This document shows, one piece after another, positions 9,150-17,285 of a stretch of DNA of 64,000 nt; positions within the stretch are counted from its first letter, which is position 1; each line of letters begins with the position of its first letter. The translations under genes and the position numbers were made by a program. Source of the stretch: Aldehydirespirator sp965203575. GTDB lineage: Bacteria > Actinomycetota > Acidimicrobiia > Acidimicrobiales > Aldehydirespiratoraceae. The DNA lies in assembly GCA_965203575.1 (NCBI GenBank), contig OZ241894.1:2914001-2978000 (forward strand), written 5' to 3'. The notes under the pieces are model-generated. The model did no database searches. It saw only the letters and a list, made by a program, of their open reading frames with translations, and was not told the DNA's origin.

Positions 9150-9640
9150 CGCCAGGAGCAAGCCCGGCCGATCCTGTCGCTCCGGCCGGTATCGCAAGCC
9201 CGGCCGATCCCGTCGCTCCGGCCGGTTCACCTCCTCTGGTCGACGGTGCCTACGCGCGGCGCTGGGCCGTGGCCGCGGCGGCCGCCGCCGATGAGCGCAA
9301 GGGCGTCGACACCGTGGTCATCGACGTCGGCGACGTGCTGGTGGTCACCGATCTGTTCGTGATCACCCACGGCAACAATGCCCGCCAGGTGCGCTCCATC
9401 ACCGAGGGCGTCGAGGAGACGGTGAAGGAGGCGGGCGGACCGTCGCCGGTGCGCATCGAGGGCGCCGACGACCGCCAGTGGGTGCTGCTCGACTACGGGC
9501 CGTTCGTCGTGCACGTCTTCGACGCGGAGCGGCGCTCGCTGTACCAGCTCGAACGGCTGTGGGGCGACTGCGAGGTGCTCGACTGGCAGACCGCGACCGG
9601 CGGGCCGGTGCCCGCGGCGGAGGCTGCGCTGGACTCCTAG
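9146..9640 (+). CDS. rsfS: Ribosomal silencing factor RsfS
   Basis: RsfS/Iojap (DUF143) family protein that binds uL14 on the large ribosomal subunit and blocks subunit joining when nutrients are low. The domain occupies about residues 35-145: DTVVIDVGDVLVVTDLFVIT, then RQVRSITEGVEETV and DYGPFVVHVFDAERRSLYQL. The first 33 residues include two copies of a 12-residue ASPADPVAPAG unit and are absent from typical RsfS, so translation may start later than GTG 9146. It overlaps the upstream gene by 4 bases. Its stop overlaps the stop of the convergent fumarase gene (shared CTAG). Confidence 0.9.
   Translation: MTPGASPADPVAPAGIASPADPVAPAGSPPLVDGAYARRWAVAAAAAADERKGVDTVVIDVGDVLVVTDLFVITHGNNARQVRSITEGVEETVKEAGGPSPVRIEGADDRQWVLLDYGPFVVHVFDAERRSLYQLERLWGDCEVLDWQTATGGPVPAAEAALDS
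9158..9229. repeat. 36-bp direct tandem repeat in the rsfS N-terminus
   Basis: Two adjacent 36-base units beginning GCAAGCCCGGCCGATCC, at 9158 and 9194, nearly identical. They code for the duplicated ASPADPVAPAG segment ahead of the RsfS domain. Confidence 0.8.
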
Positions 9641-11295
9641 CGGCCGCGGAGCCTCACCGGGGTGGAGACCTCGGCGAAGAAGTCGTTCCCCTTGTCGTCG
9701 ATCACGATGAAGGCGGGGAAGTCCTCGACCTCGATGCGCCACACGGCCTCCATGCCCAACTCGGGGTAGTCGAGCACCTCCACCCGCCGGATCGAGTCGC
9801 GGGCCAGGCGGGCGGCGGGACCTCCGATGGAGCCCAGGTAGAAGCCGCCGTGGCGGGCGCAGGCCTCGGTCACCTCCGACGAGCGGTTCCCCTTGGCCAG
9901 CATCACCATCGACCCGCCGGCCGCCTGGAACTGGTCGACGTAGGAGTCCATGCGGCCCGCGGTCGTGGGTCCGAACGATCCGGAGGCGTAGCCCTGGGGA
10001 GTCTTGGCCGGACCGGCGTAGTACACCGGATGGTCCCGCATGTAGTCCGGCATCGGCTCGCCGGCGTCCAGGCGCTGCTTGATCCTGGCGTGGGCGATGT
10101 CGCGGCCCACCACCAGCGTGCCGGTGAGGGCGAGCCGGGTCTTGACCGGGTAGCGGGTCAGCCGGGCCAGGATCTCGCTCATCGGCTGGTCGAGGTCCAC
10201 CGGCACGACCTCGCTGGAGAGGTCGTCGGCGCGGGTCTCGGGAAGGAACCGGGCCGGGTCGGTCTCGAGGCGCTCGAGGAACAGCCCCTCGGAGGTGATC
10301 TTGGCCCGGGCCTGGCGGTCCGCCGAACAGCTCACCGCGATCCCCACCGGGTTGGACGCTCCGTGGCGGGGCAGCCGGACCACCCGCACGTCGTGGCAGA
10401 AGTACTTGCCGCCGAACTGCGCGCCGATGCCGAAGGCTTGGGTCAGCTCCAGGATCCGCTTCTCCCATTCGAGGTCCCGGAACCCGTGGCCGGTGTCGGG
10501 GTCGCCGGAGGTGGGCAGGGAGTCGAGGTACTTGGCCGAGGCGAGCTTGGCCACCTTCAGGTTGTATTCCGCCGAGGTGCCGCCCACCACCAGGGCCAGG
10601 TGGTAGGGCGGGCAGGCCGCGGTGCCGAGCAGCCGCAGGGTCTCGTCGCAGAAGTCGATCAGCGACTCGGGATTGAGCAGGGCCTTGGTCTTCTGGTACA
10701 GGAACGACTTGTTGGCCGACCCGCCCCCCTTGGCCATGTAGAACAGCTCGTAGACGTCGCCTCCCTTGGAATGGATCTCGATCTGGGCGGGCAGGTTGTT
10801 CTGGGTGTTCACCTCGGTGAACATGTCGAGCGGGGCGAGCTGCGAGTAGCGCAGGTTGGAGATGCGGTAGGTGTCGTAGACGCCCCGGGAGATGGCTTCG
10901 GCGTCGTCGCCGAAGGTGAGCACCTGCTCGCCCTTGCGTCCCATGATCACTGCGGTTCCGGTGTCCTGGCACATGGGCAGGATCCCGCCCGCGGCGATGT
11001 TGGCGTTCTGCAGCAGTTCGGTGGCCACGAAGCGGTCGTTGTCCGAGGCTTCGGGATCCTCGAGGATGTTGCGGAGCTGCTGGAGGTGGTCCGAGCGCAG
11101 GTAGTGGTTGATGTCGTGCATGGCCACCGACGTGAGCAGCGTCAGCGCCTCCGGCTCGACCTTCAGGAACGCCCGGCCCGCGGCCTCGACGGTTGAGACT
11201 CCCTCGGTCGACACGAGCCGGTAGTCGGTGTCGTCCGCGCCGAGAGGCAGCATGTCCGAGTAGGCAAAGTCCTTCAGGTCGGACGAATCGGCCAT
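9637..11295 (-). CDS. fum: Fumarate hydratase, class I (Fe-S dependent)
   Basis: Interconverts fumarate and malate in the TCA cycle using an oxygen-sensitive 4Fe-4S cluster. At 552 residues it matches the FumA/FumB type. A cluster cysteine lies in ILPMCQDTGTAVIMG; further cysteines lie in GIAVSCSADRQARAKI and CDETLRLLGTAACPPYH. YSQLAPLDMFTEVNTQNNLP and SGSFGPTTAGRMDSYVDQF are also typical. The frame stays open to 11631, but ATG 11295 is taken as the start because family similarity begins at SDLKDFAYSDMLPLG. It depends on Fe-S assembly, and two suf blocks are encoded in this window. Confidence 0.94.
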   Translation of the reverse strand: MADSSDLKDFAYSDMLPLGADDTDYRLVSTEGVSTVEAAGRAFLKVEPEALTLLTSVAMHDINHYLRSDHLQQLRNILEDPEASDNDRFVATELLQNANIAAGGILPMCQDTGTAVIMGRKGEQVLTFGDDAEAISRGVYDTYRISNLRYSQLAPLDMFTEVNTQNNLPAQIEIHSKGGDVYELFYMAKGGGSANKSFLYQKTKALLNPESLIDFCDETLRLLGTAACPPYHLALVVGGTSAEYNLKVAKLASAKYLDSLPTSGDPDTGHGFRDLEWEKRILELTQAFGIGAQFGGKYFCHDVRVVRLPRHGASNPVGIAVSCSADRQARAKITSEGLFLERLETDPARFLPETRADDLSSEVVPVDLDQPMSEILARLTRYPVKTRLALTGTLVVGRDIAHARIKQRLDAGEPMPDYMRDHPVYYAGPAKTPQGYASGSFGPTTAGRMDSYVDQFQAAGGSMVMLAKGNRSSEVTEACARHGGFYLGSIGGPAARLARDSIRRVEVLDYPELGMEAVWRIEVEDFPAFIVIDDKGNDFFAEVSTPVRLRGR

Positions 11296-11321
11296 AACGT
11301 CCGTCCCAGCCGGAGCCTGTC

Positions 11322-11807
11322 TCAGGGCCTCGCGGGCGTTCCCGGGAACGCGACCGGGTCCTGCCCGTCGCCGATCACCGGGCGCTGCCAGTGCGTGTAG
11401 TCCGAAACGGTCTCGGCCACGTCCCTCCACTCCGCAGGGTTCCAGCCCTGAGCGGCGGCAGTGACCGATCCGTTCTGGAGGACGAAGGCGAATGCGGGGA
11501 GGGTGTCGAGCCCGAGCGCGGCGGGCACGCGGCGGTCCGGGTCGGAGAAGGTGAGGATCTCCTGGGCGTAGGGACCGAGGAAGAGCCGGGCGTCGTCGGG
11601 GCCGCAGGCGACCACCCAGCACGTCCGGCATCCGGCCTCGGCGTAGGTGACCAGGATGCGCCGGGCGGTGTGGAGGATCCAGGCGCTCTCGTTGGTGTAG
11701 GGATCGAGGAGGACCGGCAGGAGCGGGAACGTCGTGAGCCAGGAGGACAGCGGCCTGGCCTTGCCTCCGAGAGGGTCCAGTTCCAGATCGAGCGAGACGG
11801 CGATCAC
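11322..11807 (-). CDS. Thioredoxin-fold protein of unknown role (CRTC)
   Basis: A 161-residue protein starting at GTG 11807, upstream of fumarase on the same strand (gap 26 bases). After an N-terminal strand (AVSLDLELDP), residues 45-70 read ILHTARRILVTYAEAGCRTCWVV in overlapping pieces, giving a CxxC pair at residues 60 and 63 after a helix. LDTLPAFAFVLQNG near residue 120 resembles the cis-proline strand and hairpin of the thioredoxin fold. It lacks a signal peptide, so it is probably cytoplasmic. I know no named family. A role in fumarase cluster protection is only a guess from position. Confidence 0.6.
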   Translation of the reverse strand: MIAVSLDLELDPLGGKARPLSSWLTTFPLLPVLLDPYTNESAWILHTARRILVTYAEAGCRTCWVVACGPDDARLFLGPYAQEILTFSDPDRRVPAALGLDTLPAFAFVLQNGSVTAAAQGWNPAEWRDVAETVSDYTHWQRPVIGDGQDPVAFPGTPARP

Positions 11808-11839
11808 GAGGCCAACGCTAGCGCGGGTCTCCGTTGATG

Positions 11840-12238
11840 CTAGCCGGTGCCGGATTGGGTCAACAGCGCGATCCAGATGGACACGGTGGCCACCACTATG
11901 GCCGACACCATGATGTAGAGGTGCCAGGCCTGCCGCCTGATGATCTCCGCTCGTTCGGTGGCGGCCTCCGCTCTGATGTTGGCTCGTTCGGTGGCGGCTT
12001 GGGCTCTGATGTTGGCTCGTTCGGTGGCGGCTTGGGCGAACCCTGCGGTGATGGTCGTGTTCATCTCGGCCAGCACCACCAGCAGCTCGGATTTCGTGAC
12101 GCTGAGCCCGTCCTTGGTGGCGACGTTGTCCCAGCCGCTGGGGGGCAGGTGCTCCATGAGGGTTTCGGCGTCGTCTTGTCCCATGACTTCTGTCAGAGTG
12201 TTGAACATCGAGGTGCGTTGCGCGTGGGTAAGTGCCAT
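11840..12238 (-). CDS. Coiled-coil protein with C-terminal membrane anchor (DUF1640-like)
   Basis: A 132-residue protein starting at ATG 12238. A short helical N-terminal part (TSMFNTLTEVMGQDDAETLM) is followed by a coiled coil near residues 75-105 made of three ATERANIRAQ-type repeats, then a single membrane helix near residues 108-128 (LYIMVSAIVVATVSIWIALL). The layout resembles DUF1640/CCDC90-type proteins, whose bacterial role is unknown. The repeats come from a 33-base tandem duplication. An AT-rich stretch upstream (12310-12350) may contain the promoter, but no clear -35/-10 pair could be fixed. Confidence 0.7.
   Translation of the reverse strand: MALTHAQRTSMFNTLTEVMGQDDAETLMEHLPPSGWDNVATKDGLSVTKSELLVVLAEMNTTITAGFAQAATERANIRAQAATERANIRAEAATERAEIIRRQAWHLYIMVSAIVVATVSIWIALLTQSGTG
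11951..12036. repeat. 33-bp tandem repeat, 2.6 copies
   Basis: Units starting TCGTTCGGTGGCGGC at 11951, 11984 and 12017 repeat with an exact 33-base period and encode the 11-residue coiled-coil unit of the surrounding gene. Copies two and three are almost identical, which implies recent expansion. Confidence 0.85.
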
Positions 12239-12432
12239 CTTCGGTGCCCTTTCGGCTGGCGTGCAGATTCGGGGGCGCCTCGAACGGCTGCTCCAAGGCC
12301 ACCTAACGGCAGCTAAATTCAATAATAGCACACTGCGCATCATCAAAGTCCATTCTAGGTCAGACAGTGTCGGGCGCATCTCGTTCTGCCGGCCGGCCGC
12401 GGCGCGTGGCCGCCGGTGCCTACGCTCGGGGG

Positions 12433-13158
12433 GTGCATCCGATTGAGCGCTTGCGGTATGTCGCCCGGGCCGGGGTTGTGCCGGTGGAGCCGCTGGTCCG
12501 GGAGTCGGCCTCGGCGCTGTCGTCGTTCGCCGATGATCCCAAGGGCCTGCTTACATCGTGCCGACGCCTGCTGGACCGTCGCAGCGACTGTGCACCACTG
12601 GTGTGGCTGGCGGCCCGGATGCTCACGGCCATGGATCCCCGCTCAGAAGCGGCCAAGGTGGTGGAGGCGCTCGGTCGCGACACCACCGGACGGGTATTGC
12701 AGCGCGGCTTGGACTCGCTGCCCGCCGGCTCGAGCGTTCTGGCTGTGGGGGAGCTGGGGGCCTTCGCTACCGCACTGCACGACCGCCCAGACCTGCGGTG
12801 GATCGAGCCGGACGATCTTGAGGCTGCGGCTTCAGCCGACCTGGTGTTGATGACCAGCGACTGCGTGGGACCGTCTCAGGCCCTGGTGGTGTCCGAGACC
12901 GTGTCCGTGGCCGAGATGGCCCGCGGCTTCGGAACGCCGGTGTGGCTGATCGCCGGCGCAGGACGGATACTGCCCGACCGGATGTGGGACCTGCTGAGCG
13001 CTCGCCACCGACCCGACGACCCGGCCATGCGGGGCTTGGCCGTGCTGGATCTCGACCGGTTCGTCACCCAGGTGGTCACCCCCTCCGGCCTACGAACTTC
13101 CGCCGAGGCGGCCCGACGCTCCGACTGCCCGATCGTCCCCGAGCTCTTCACACGATGA
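12433..13158 (+). CDS. Conserved hypothetical, possibly distant eIF2B/ISOCOT-fold protein
   Basis: A 241-residue protein of unknown function, taken from GTG 12433 because a GGGGG stretch precedes it and the upstream extension is low-complexity. The helical N-terminus (HPIERLRYVARAGVVPVEPL) and the later strands ADLVLMTSDCVGPSQALVV and FGTPVWLIAGAGRILP recall the nucleotide-sugar binding half of eIF2B-alpha-like proteins. The match is weak. No membrane segment or signal is visible. It is divergent from the coiled-coil gene. Confidence 0.55.
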   Translation: MHPIERLRYVARAGVVPVEPLVRESASALSSFADDPKGLLTSCRRLLDRRSDCAPLVWLAARMLTAMDPRSEAAKVVEALGRDTTGRVLQRGLDSLPAGSSVLAVGELGAFATALHDRPDLRWIEPDDLEAAASADLVLMTSDCVGPSQALVVSETVSVAEMARGFGTPVWLIAGAGRILPDRMWDLLSARHRPDDPAMRGLAVLDLDRFVTQVVTPSGLRTSAEAARRSDCPIVPELFTR

Positions 13159-13189
13159 CCTCCCGCCGGGCTCGGAGCCTGAGGGCGCG

Positions 13190-14635
13190 ATGACGGGGTT
13201 GGACCGGTTTGAGGGGCGGCCGGGGGCCCGCGACGGGTACTGGCCCTCCGCGTGGCCCGCCGAGTGCGGAGGCAACCGGCGCCAGAAGGCAGCCACCGGC
13301 CGCCTCGATGCCGCCACGGGAACGGCTTCGGTGGCAGCCAAGCGCAACGGGCGCTGGAACGTGATGTTCGTGGAGCGCGAGCCCGACCAGTGGTACCTGG
13401 GTGGGACCATGCCCGCGTTCAGCGGCCCCGAGCCCTACGGCTGGGTGGAACGCCTGGACCTGAGCGCGGGAGGCGCCGACCCCCAGTTGCTGGAGCCGCT
13501 GGCTCGCTCGCCCCGGCTCCCGTGCGGAGACCACGTGTGGTGTGGGTCGATCCTGGCCCACGCCAACGGCGCCGTCTACAGCGTCAACGGCTCGTACCTG
13601 CACAAGCTCGACCCCGAAGACCTGTCGGTGCTGGCCGAGCGGCGGATGCCGGCCGACCGTTCCCACAACGGGATGCTGGCCCTGCGCGACGGCACCATCG
13701 TCACCAAGGACCTGCGGCTCGAAGGCCAGGGCGGCACGACGCTGACCCGCCTGGAGCCCGAGTCCCTGGAGTTGGTGGGCGAGCCGCTGGTGCTGCCCGA
13801 GGGCTCGATGGGACGCATCGCGGCCGATGTCGTCGGAGTCGACGGCTCGACGGTGGAGCTTGTCTACGTCCCGGGCACCGAGCATCTGTGGCGCCTCTAC
13901 GTGGGGGAGCCCGGCGGCACGGACGGCGCGGGCGGGTGCGGCCTGGAGATCGATGCGAGATGGAGGCCCCGGTACCGCACTGCCCACGGCGACTGGGGGC
14001 TGTCGTGGGACTCGTGCCTCTCGGACGGGGACTGCTGGCTCATGGACTGCGGCGACATCGAGTCGGTCCGGGCCATACACACCACTGAGCCCAACGGCCG
14101 CTTCGATGAGCCGCCCGGCAACCGGCTGTCGTGGCGCCGCCCGGCGCCCTGGCCCGGAGCTCAGCGGCTGCTGCGGTTCAGCCTCACAGATGACGGCGAC
14201 AGCGACGAGATCGAGCCCTTCGGCACACCCGGCGGCGGGATCATCGCGCCTCCGGCCCACATACCCGACGTCCGGCCCGGCGTCGGCATGGCCGTCGCCT
14301 GGGACTCGGTGAACGGCGGCCTGGCCGGGGTCGAGATCCCGGCGGGCCCGTCACACCGCGAGATGACAGTGGCATGGCACCTGGACGTGCGCCCGTCCAT
14401 GCAGCCGGTGGTGTACCCCGAGTCCGGCGAACTCGTGATCAACGACTTCACCTCCGGCGCCGACGGCGGCCCGCCGTCGGACGACCTCGTGGTGGTGGAC
14501 ATTGCCACCGGCAGCCTCATCGACCGGGTCGCAACGGGCTCGCGGGTGGCCAACGGGATGTTCCTGAGCGCAGCCTCCGGCCGTCGAGTCCTCTACGCCA
14601 GCACCACCGCAGCGGCCCTGGCCGCCTGGTCCTGA
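13190..14635 (+). CDS. Hypothetical protein, probable beta-propeller
   Basis: A 481-residue soluble protein starting at ATG 13190. It shows spaced motifs such as VYSVNGSYLHKLDPEDL, TIVTKDLRLEGQGGTTLTRL, LVINDFTSGADGG and VVVDIATGSLIDRVATGS. These look like repeated four-strand blades that bind a ligand in a WD/quinoprotein-like propeller, though no family is recognised. No signal peptide is visible. It lies 31 bases after the preceding hypothetical gene and ends inside a 36-base tandem repeat that provides its last codons. It is convergent with the UGSC selenoprotein gene. Confidence 0.55.
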   Translation: MTGLDRFEGRPGARDGYWPSAWPAECGGNRRQKAATGRLDAATGTASVAAKRNGRWNVMFVEREPDQWYLGGTMPAFSGPEPYGWVERLDLSAGGADPQLLEPLARSPRLPCGDHVWCGSILAHANGAVYSVNGSYLHKLDPEDLSVLAERRMPADRSHNGMLALRDGTIVTKDLRLEGQGGTTLTRLEPESLELVGEPLVLPEGSMGRIAADVVGVDGSTVELVYVPGTEHLWRLYVGEPGGTDGAGGCGLEIDARWRPRYRTAHGDWGLSWDSCLSDGDCWLMDCGDIESVRAIHTTEPNGRFDEPPGNRLSWRRPAPWPGAQRLLRFSLTDDGDSDEIEPFGTPGGGIIAPPAHIPDVRPGVGMAVAWDSVNGGLAGVEIPAGPSHREMTVAWHLDVRPSMQPVVYPESGELVINDFTSGADGGPPSDDLVVVDIATGSLIDRVATGSRVANGMFLSAASGRRVLYASTTAAALAAWS

Positions 14636-14714
14636 GTGTCGGCCTGAGCCTGAGTGGCCGCCTGGTCCTGAGTGTCGGCCTGAGCCTGAGTGGCCGCCTG
14701 GTCCTGAGTGTCGG
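14621..14714. repeat. 36-bp tandem repeat, 2.6 copies, over the stop of the 13190 gene
   Basis: Units starting GCCGCCTGGTCCTGAGTGTC at 14621, 14657 and 14693. The first copy supplies the stop codon of the upstream gene. The others fill the gap to the convergent selenoprotein gene. Confidence 0.85.
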
Positions 14715-14720
14715 AGTCCC

Positions 14721-15236
14721 CTAGGGGCCGACCAGGGCTTGGACCAGTTCGTCGAAGGCGGCGTCGGCGATGGCCGCCATCTCGTCGTCGGTGCGGTCCT
14801 GGATGGGGTGCCGGGTGAGCACCGCGGCTGCGTCGAAGCCGAGCGACTCGGCTTGCGCCTCGACCGCGGGAGCGAAGTGGACGGTTGAGACGAACACGCC
14901 GGGGACGCCGCGCCGCTCGATGTCGCTGATGTCGTGCACACTGCACGACACGCAGGAGCCTCAATCGGCGAGCGCCTCGATCACCGCGTCGCACTCGGTG
15001 GCGATCTCGTGGCGCAGGTCCACCGGAGCGGGCTTGGTGAATGTGGGCTTCGTGTAGCGGTTCACCGTTGCGCCGAGTCCGCTGAGGTGCTCCGAGACAC
15101 GATCGAGGAACACGTCGCCGCGGGGTTTGGAGATGTCGAGCAGCCCGACGGTCAGCCCGGCCAGCGACTCGGGCCGGGTAGCCCGCTCCCGCGTCGCCGG
15201 GGCCTGCTCCGAGGTGGGATCGAGGACAGTGGTCAT
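14721..15236 (-). CDS. UGSC-family selenoprotein (in-frame TGA = selenocysteine)
   Basis: One 171-residue gene read through a TGA at 14961-14963. Gene callers would split it into 15236-14961 and 14951-14721, but both pieces share a frame and there is no other break. Residue 92 is the TGA, giving ALAD-U-GSCVSCSVHDISD. U-G-S-C is the motif that names the UGSC (seleno)protein family. The front half has LAGLTVGLLDISKPRGDVFL and the rear half GVPGVFVSTVHFAPAVEAQA, as in the glycine-reductase-B-like fold of this family. A strong hairpin lies 11 bases after the TGA. True stop is TAG. The thiol-domain gene just upstream (42-base gap) is a likely partner. The biochemical role is unknown. Confidence 0.88.
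14929..14963 (-). promoter_or_regulatory. Bacterial SECIS hairpin and selenocysteine codon of the UGSC gene
   Basis: The UGA is at 14961-14963. Eleven bases later GTCGTGCA pairs with TGCACGAC around a GTG loop (14931-14949). One more A-U and one G-U pair extend the stem to ten pairs (14929-14951). The loop starts 20 bases after the UGA with G first, as expected for SelB recognition. Confidence 0.8.
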
Positions 15237-15277
15237 CAGGTGGCCTCCTTGCCCGGGTGAGGGTAGTCGCCAGCGCC

Positions 15278-16735
15278 CTACGGCGTGATCTCGCGAGTCA
15301 CCGGGTCGCTGCCTCTCGGCCCGTTGGCCCAGCCGCCGATGATCGCCGAGAACAGCCCGGCCGGACCGCCGGAATGGACTACCAGCAGCCCGCCGGGCCG
15401 GAACTTCGGGATCCTCTGGCCGGCGGCCGCGGGGGGCAGGCCCGCTGCGATGCCGCCCGCGCCGGCCAGCAGATCGTCGCCGTCGAAGGTCAGCTCGGCC
15501 GAGAGCTCCTCCGTGAAGCGGTCCCGGCTCCAGCCTGCGTCGGCGTAGCGGGCCATGTGCTCGGGCGACAGCACCAGCATGGCGTCCATCCCAATCATCA
15601 TCCTGGGCGAGACCGTGGCCTGCAGCGCTTGGGCCAGATGCCTGGTCAACGATTCGGGAGTCCGGGACCGCTCGTCGGCGAAGATCCTGGGCGACTCTCC
15701 GGTGAAGGCGGTGACGGTGGACTGGTCCGCCCGCCAGCCCCGGTCCTCAGCCAGGGAGGTCCACGGCGAGCCCGCCTCATCCTCGGCGAAGCAGAAGCCC
15801 ACCTTGGCCGGCGAGCCGAACGTGGCCCGGTCCACGCCCCCGGGATGCCCGCCGCCGACGTTGCGCACCACCAGCTGCAGGGCCCGACCGATGGTCGAGT
15901 TGGCCCGGTTGCCCTGGCCCAGCGAGTTGAGCCCGCTGTTCATGCCGATGCGCCCGGCCACGGGGCCGTTCACCACCAGCACCGGCCCGACACTCATGGT
16001 GGTGGCCAGCACGCCGTGCATGTTGAACTCGTCGGTGCACACCGCCTCCAGCGCGGCGATCACCACCGGCAGGTGCTCGGGTGCGCAGCCGGCCATCACT
16101 GCATTGACGGCCACCTTCTCGACGGTGCACTCGACCAGGCTGGGCGGCACCACCGCCACCACCTCCGACGGGTCGCGGGTCGTGCCCTCGAGCATCCGGA
16201 GCACTCTGGCCTCGGTCGGCGGAACCACCGGCAGGCCGTCGGACCAGCCCCGGTCCCACATCGCCTCCCATTCGTCCTCCAGCGTGGCCAGCTCGACCCG
16301 GCGGCCCTGCAGGCTCGAGCCGGAGAACCGCGCCGCCAGCTCGCCGGCATGGGCGGGGTCCACGCTCAGCGATCCGCAGCCGGGCCGCCAGTCCGGGAGC
16401 CCGCGGCCCAAGCCGTCCAACCCCGTGAGTTTCTCCCACTCGGAGCGGGACCAGCCGACGGTGCGCTGCTCGCCGACACCGGAGCTCACCTGCAGCAGCG
16501 TGGGCACGGTCTCGATGTCGTGATGCCAGGACAGGGCCAGATCAGCGTCGTGGCGTACCCAGTCGGCGTCGGCCGGGAAGCTCGGATCGTCCTGCGTGAT
16601 GACGGTCAGCCCGGCCCGCTCGTGGAGGTCGCCCAGCACGGGAGCCACGAGCTCGCAGGTCGGGCAGTCGCGCTTGACCACCGCCACCAGCCCGTCGGGC
16701 AGCGGCGGCGCCGGGGGGAGGTCGGAACTCATCAT
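15278..16735 (-). CDS. Thioredoxin-like domain fused to UGSC-associated domain
   Basis: A 485-residue protein starting at ATG 16735. Residues 1-110 form a thioredoxin-like domain with AVVKRDCPTCELVAPVL (cysteines 24 and 27) and a strand IETVPTLLQVSSG with the cis-proline. The rest is a large domain rich in glycine and small residues, for example WSDGLPVVPPTEARVLRML, VLATTMSVGPVLVVNGPVAG and GMNSGLNSLGQGNRANSTIG, and has no enzyme motif I can name. It sits directly upstream of the UGSC selenoprotein on the same strand, so the two probably act together, the CPTC site perhaps reducing the selenoprotein. That is inference from position. Confidence 0.7.
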   Translation of the reverse strand: MMSSDLPPAPPLPDGLVAVVKRDCPTCELVAPVLGDLHERAGLTVITQDDPSFPADADWVRHDADLALSWHHDIETVPTLLQVSSGVGEQRTVGWSRSEWEKLTGLDGLGRGLPDWRPGCGSLSVDPAHAGELAARFSGSSLQGRRVELATLEDEWEAMWDRGWSDGLPVVPPTEARVLRMLEGTTRDPSEVVAVVPPSLVECTVEKVAVNAVMAGCAPEHLPVVIAALEAVCTDEFNMHGVLATTMSVGPVLVVNGPVAGRIGMNSGLNSLGQGNRANSTIGRALQLVVRNVGGGHPGGVDRATFGSPAKVGFCFAEDEAGSPWTSLAEDRGWRADQSTVTAFTGESPRIFADERSRTPESLTRHLAQALQATVSPRMMIGMDAMLVLSPEHMARYADAGWSRDRFTEELSAELTFDGDDLLAGAGGIAAGLPPAAAGQRIPKFRPGGLLVVHSGGPAGLFSAIIGGWANGPRGSDPVTREITP

Positions 16736-16766
16736 GCGATTGTGCCACTGTTACCCTGCCGATGCG

Positions 16767-17285
16767 ATGGGGAGAAGCAGCGGCGGCAGCGATTCCGTGG
16801 ACGGCGGTGAGTTCCGCCGGGTGCTGGGCCACTACCCGACCGGCGTCACGGTGGTGACCGCGGCCTGTCCCGGCGGCCCCGAGGGAATGACGATCGGATC
16901 GTTCACCAGCGTCTCGCTGGATCCGCCGCTGGTGTCGTTCTGTCCCGGCCAAGACTCCGACTCGTGGATCCGGATGCGCGACGTGGGCAGCTTCTGCGTG
17001 AACGTTCTGGGCGATGACCAGGCCGACGTGTCCTCCACGTTCGCCAGCAAGGTCGACGACCGCTTCGACGGACTGCGCACCAGGGTGGAGGTCACCGGCG
17101 CGCCGGTGATCGAGGGATGTGTGGCCTGGATCGACTGCCGCGTCGAGGCGATCCACTCCGCCGGTGACCACGACATCGTGGTGGGCCGGGTCGTCGCCCT
17201 CGGCACGGCCGACGGCGACAGCCGATCGGCGCCCGGGCCGCTGATCTTCCTCAAGGGCGGCTACGGCCGCGTCGCGGGGCTCTAG
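16767..17285 (+). CDS. Flavin reductase-like, FMN-binding split-barrel protein
   Basis: A 172-residue cytoplasmic protein of the flavin reductase domain family, which reduces FMN/FAD with NAD(P)H, often for a two-component monooxygenase. FRRVLGHYPTGVTVVTAACP opens the split barrel. GMTIGSFTSVSLDPPLVSFC is the flavin phosphate-binding signature, and GSFCVNVLGDDQADVSSTFA follows. The frame opens further upstream, but ATG 16767 is chosen because the domain starts about 15 residues later. The next gene's ATG follows its stop directly. No oxygenase partner is seen nearby. Confidence 0.85.
   Translation: MGRSSGGSDSVDGGEFRRVLGHYPTGVTVVTAACPGGPEGMTIGSFTSVSLDPPLVSFCPGQDSDSWIRMRDVGSFCVNVLGDDQADVSSTFASKVDDRFDGLRTRVEVTGAPVIEGCVAWIDCRVEAIHSAGDHDIVVGRVVALGTADGDSRSAPGPLIFLKGGYGRVAGL

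Noticed and set aside
11296..11631. N-terminal extension of fumarase to 11631
   Set aside because: The extra residues overlap the thioredoxin-fold gene and are unlike any fumarase; ATG 11295 gives normal length.
14621..14714. CRISPR array
   Set aside because: The units are contiguous tandem copies without unique spacers. The same holds for the other repeats in the window.
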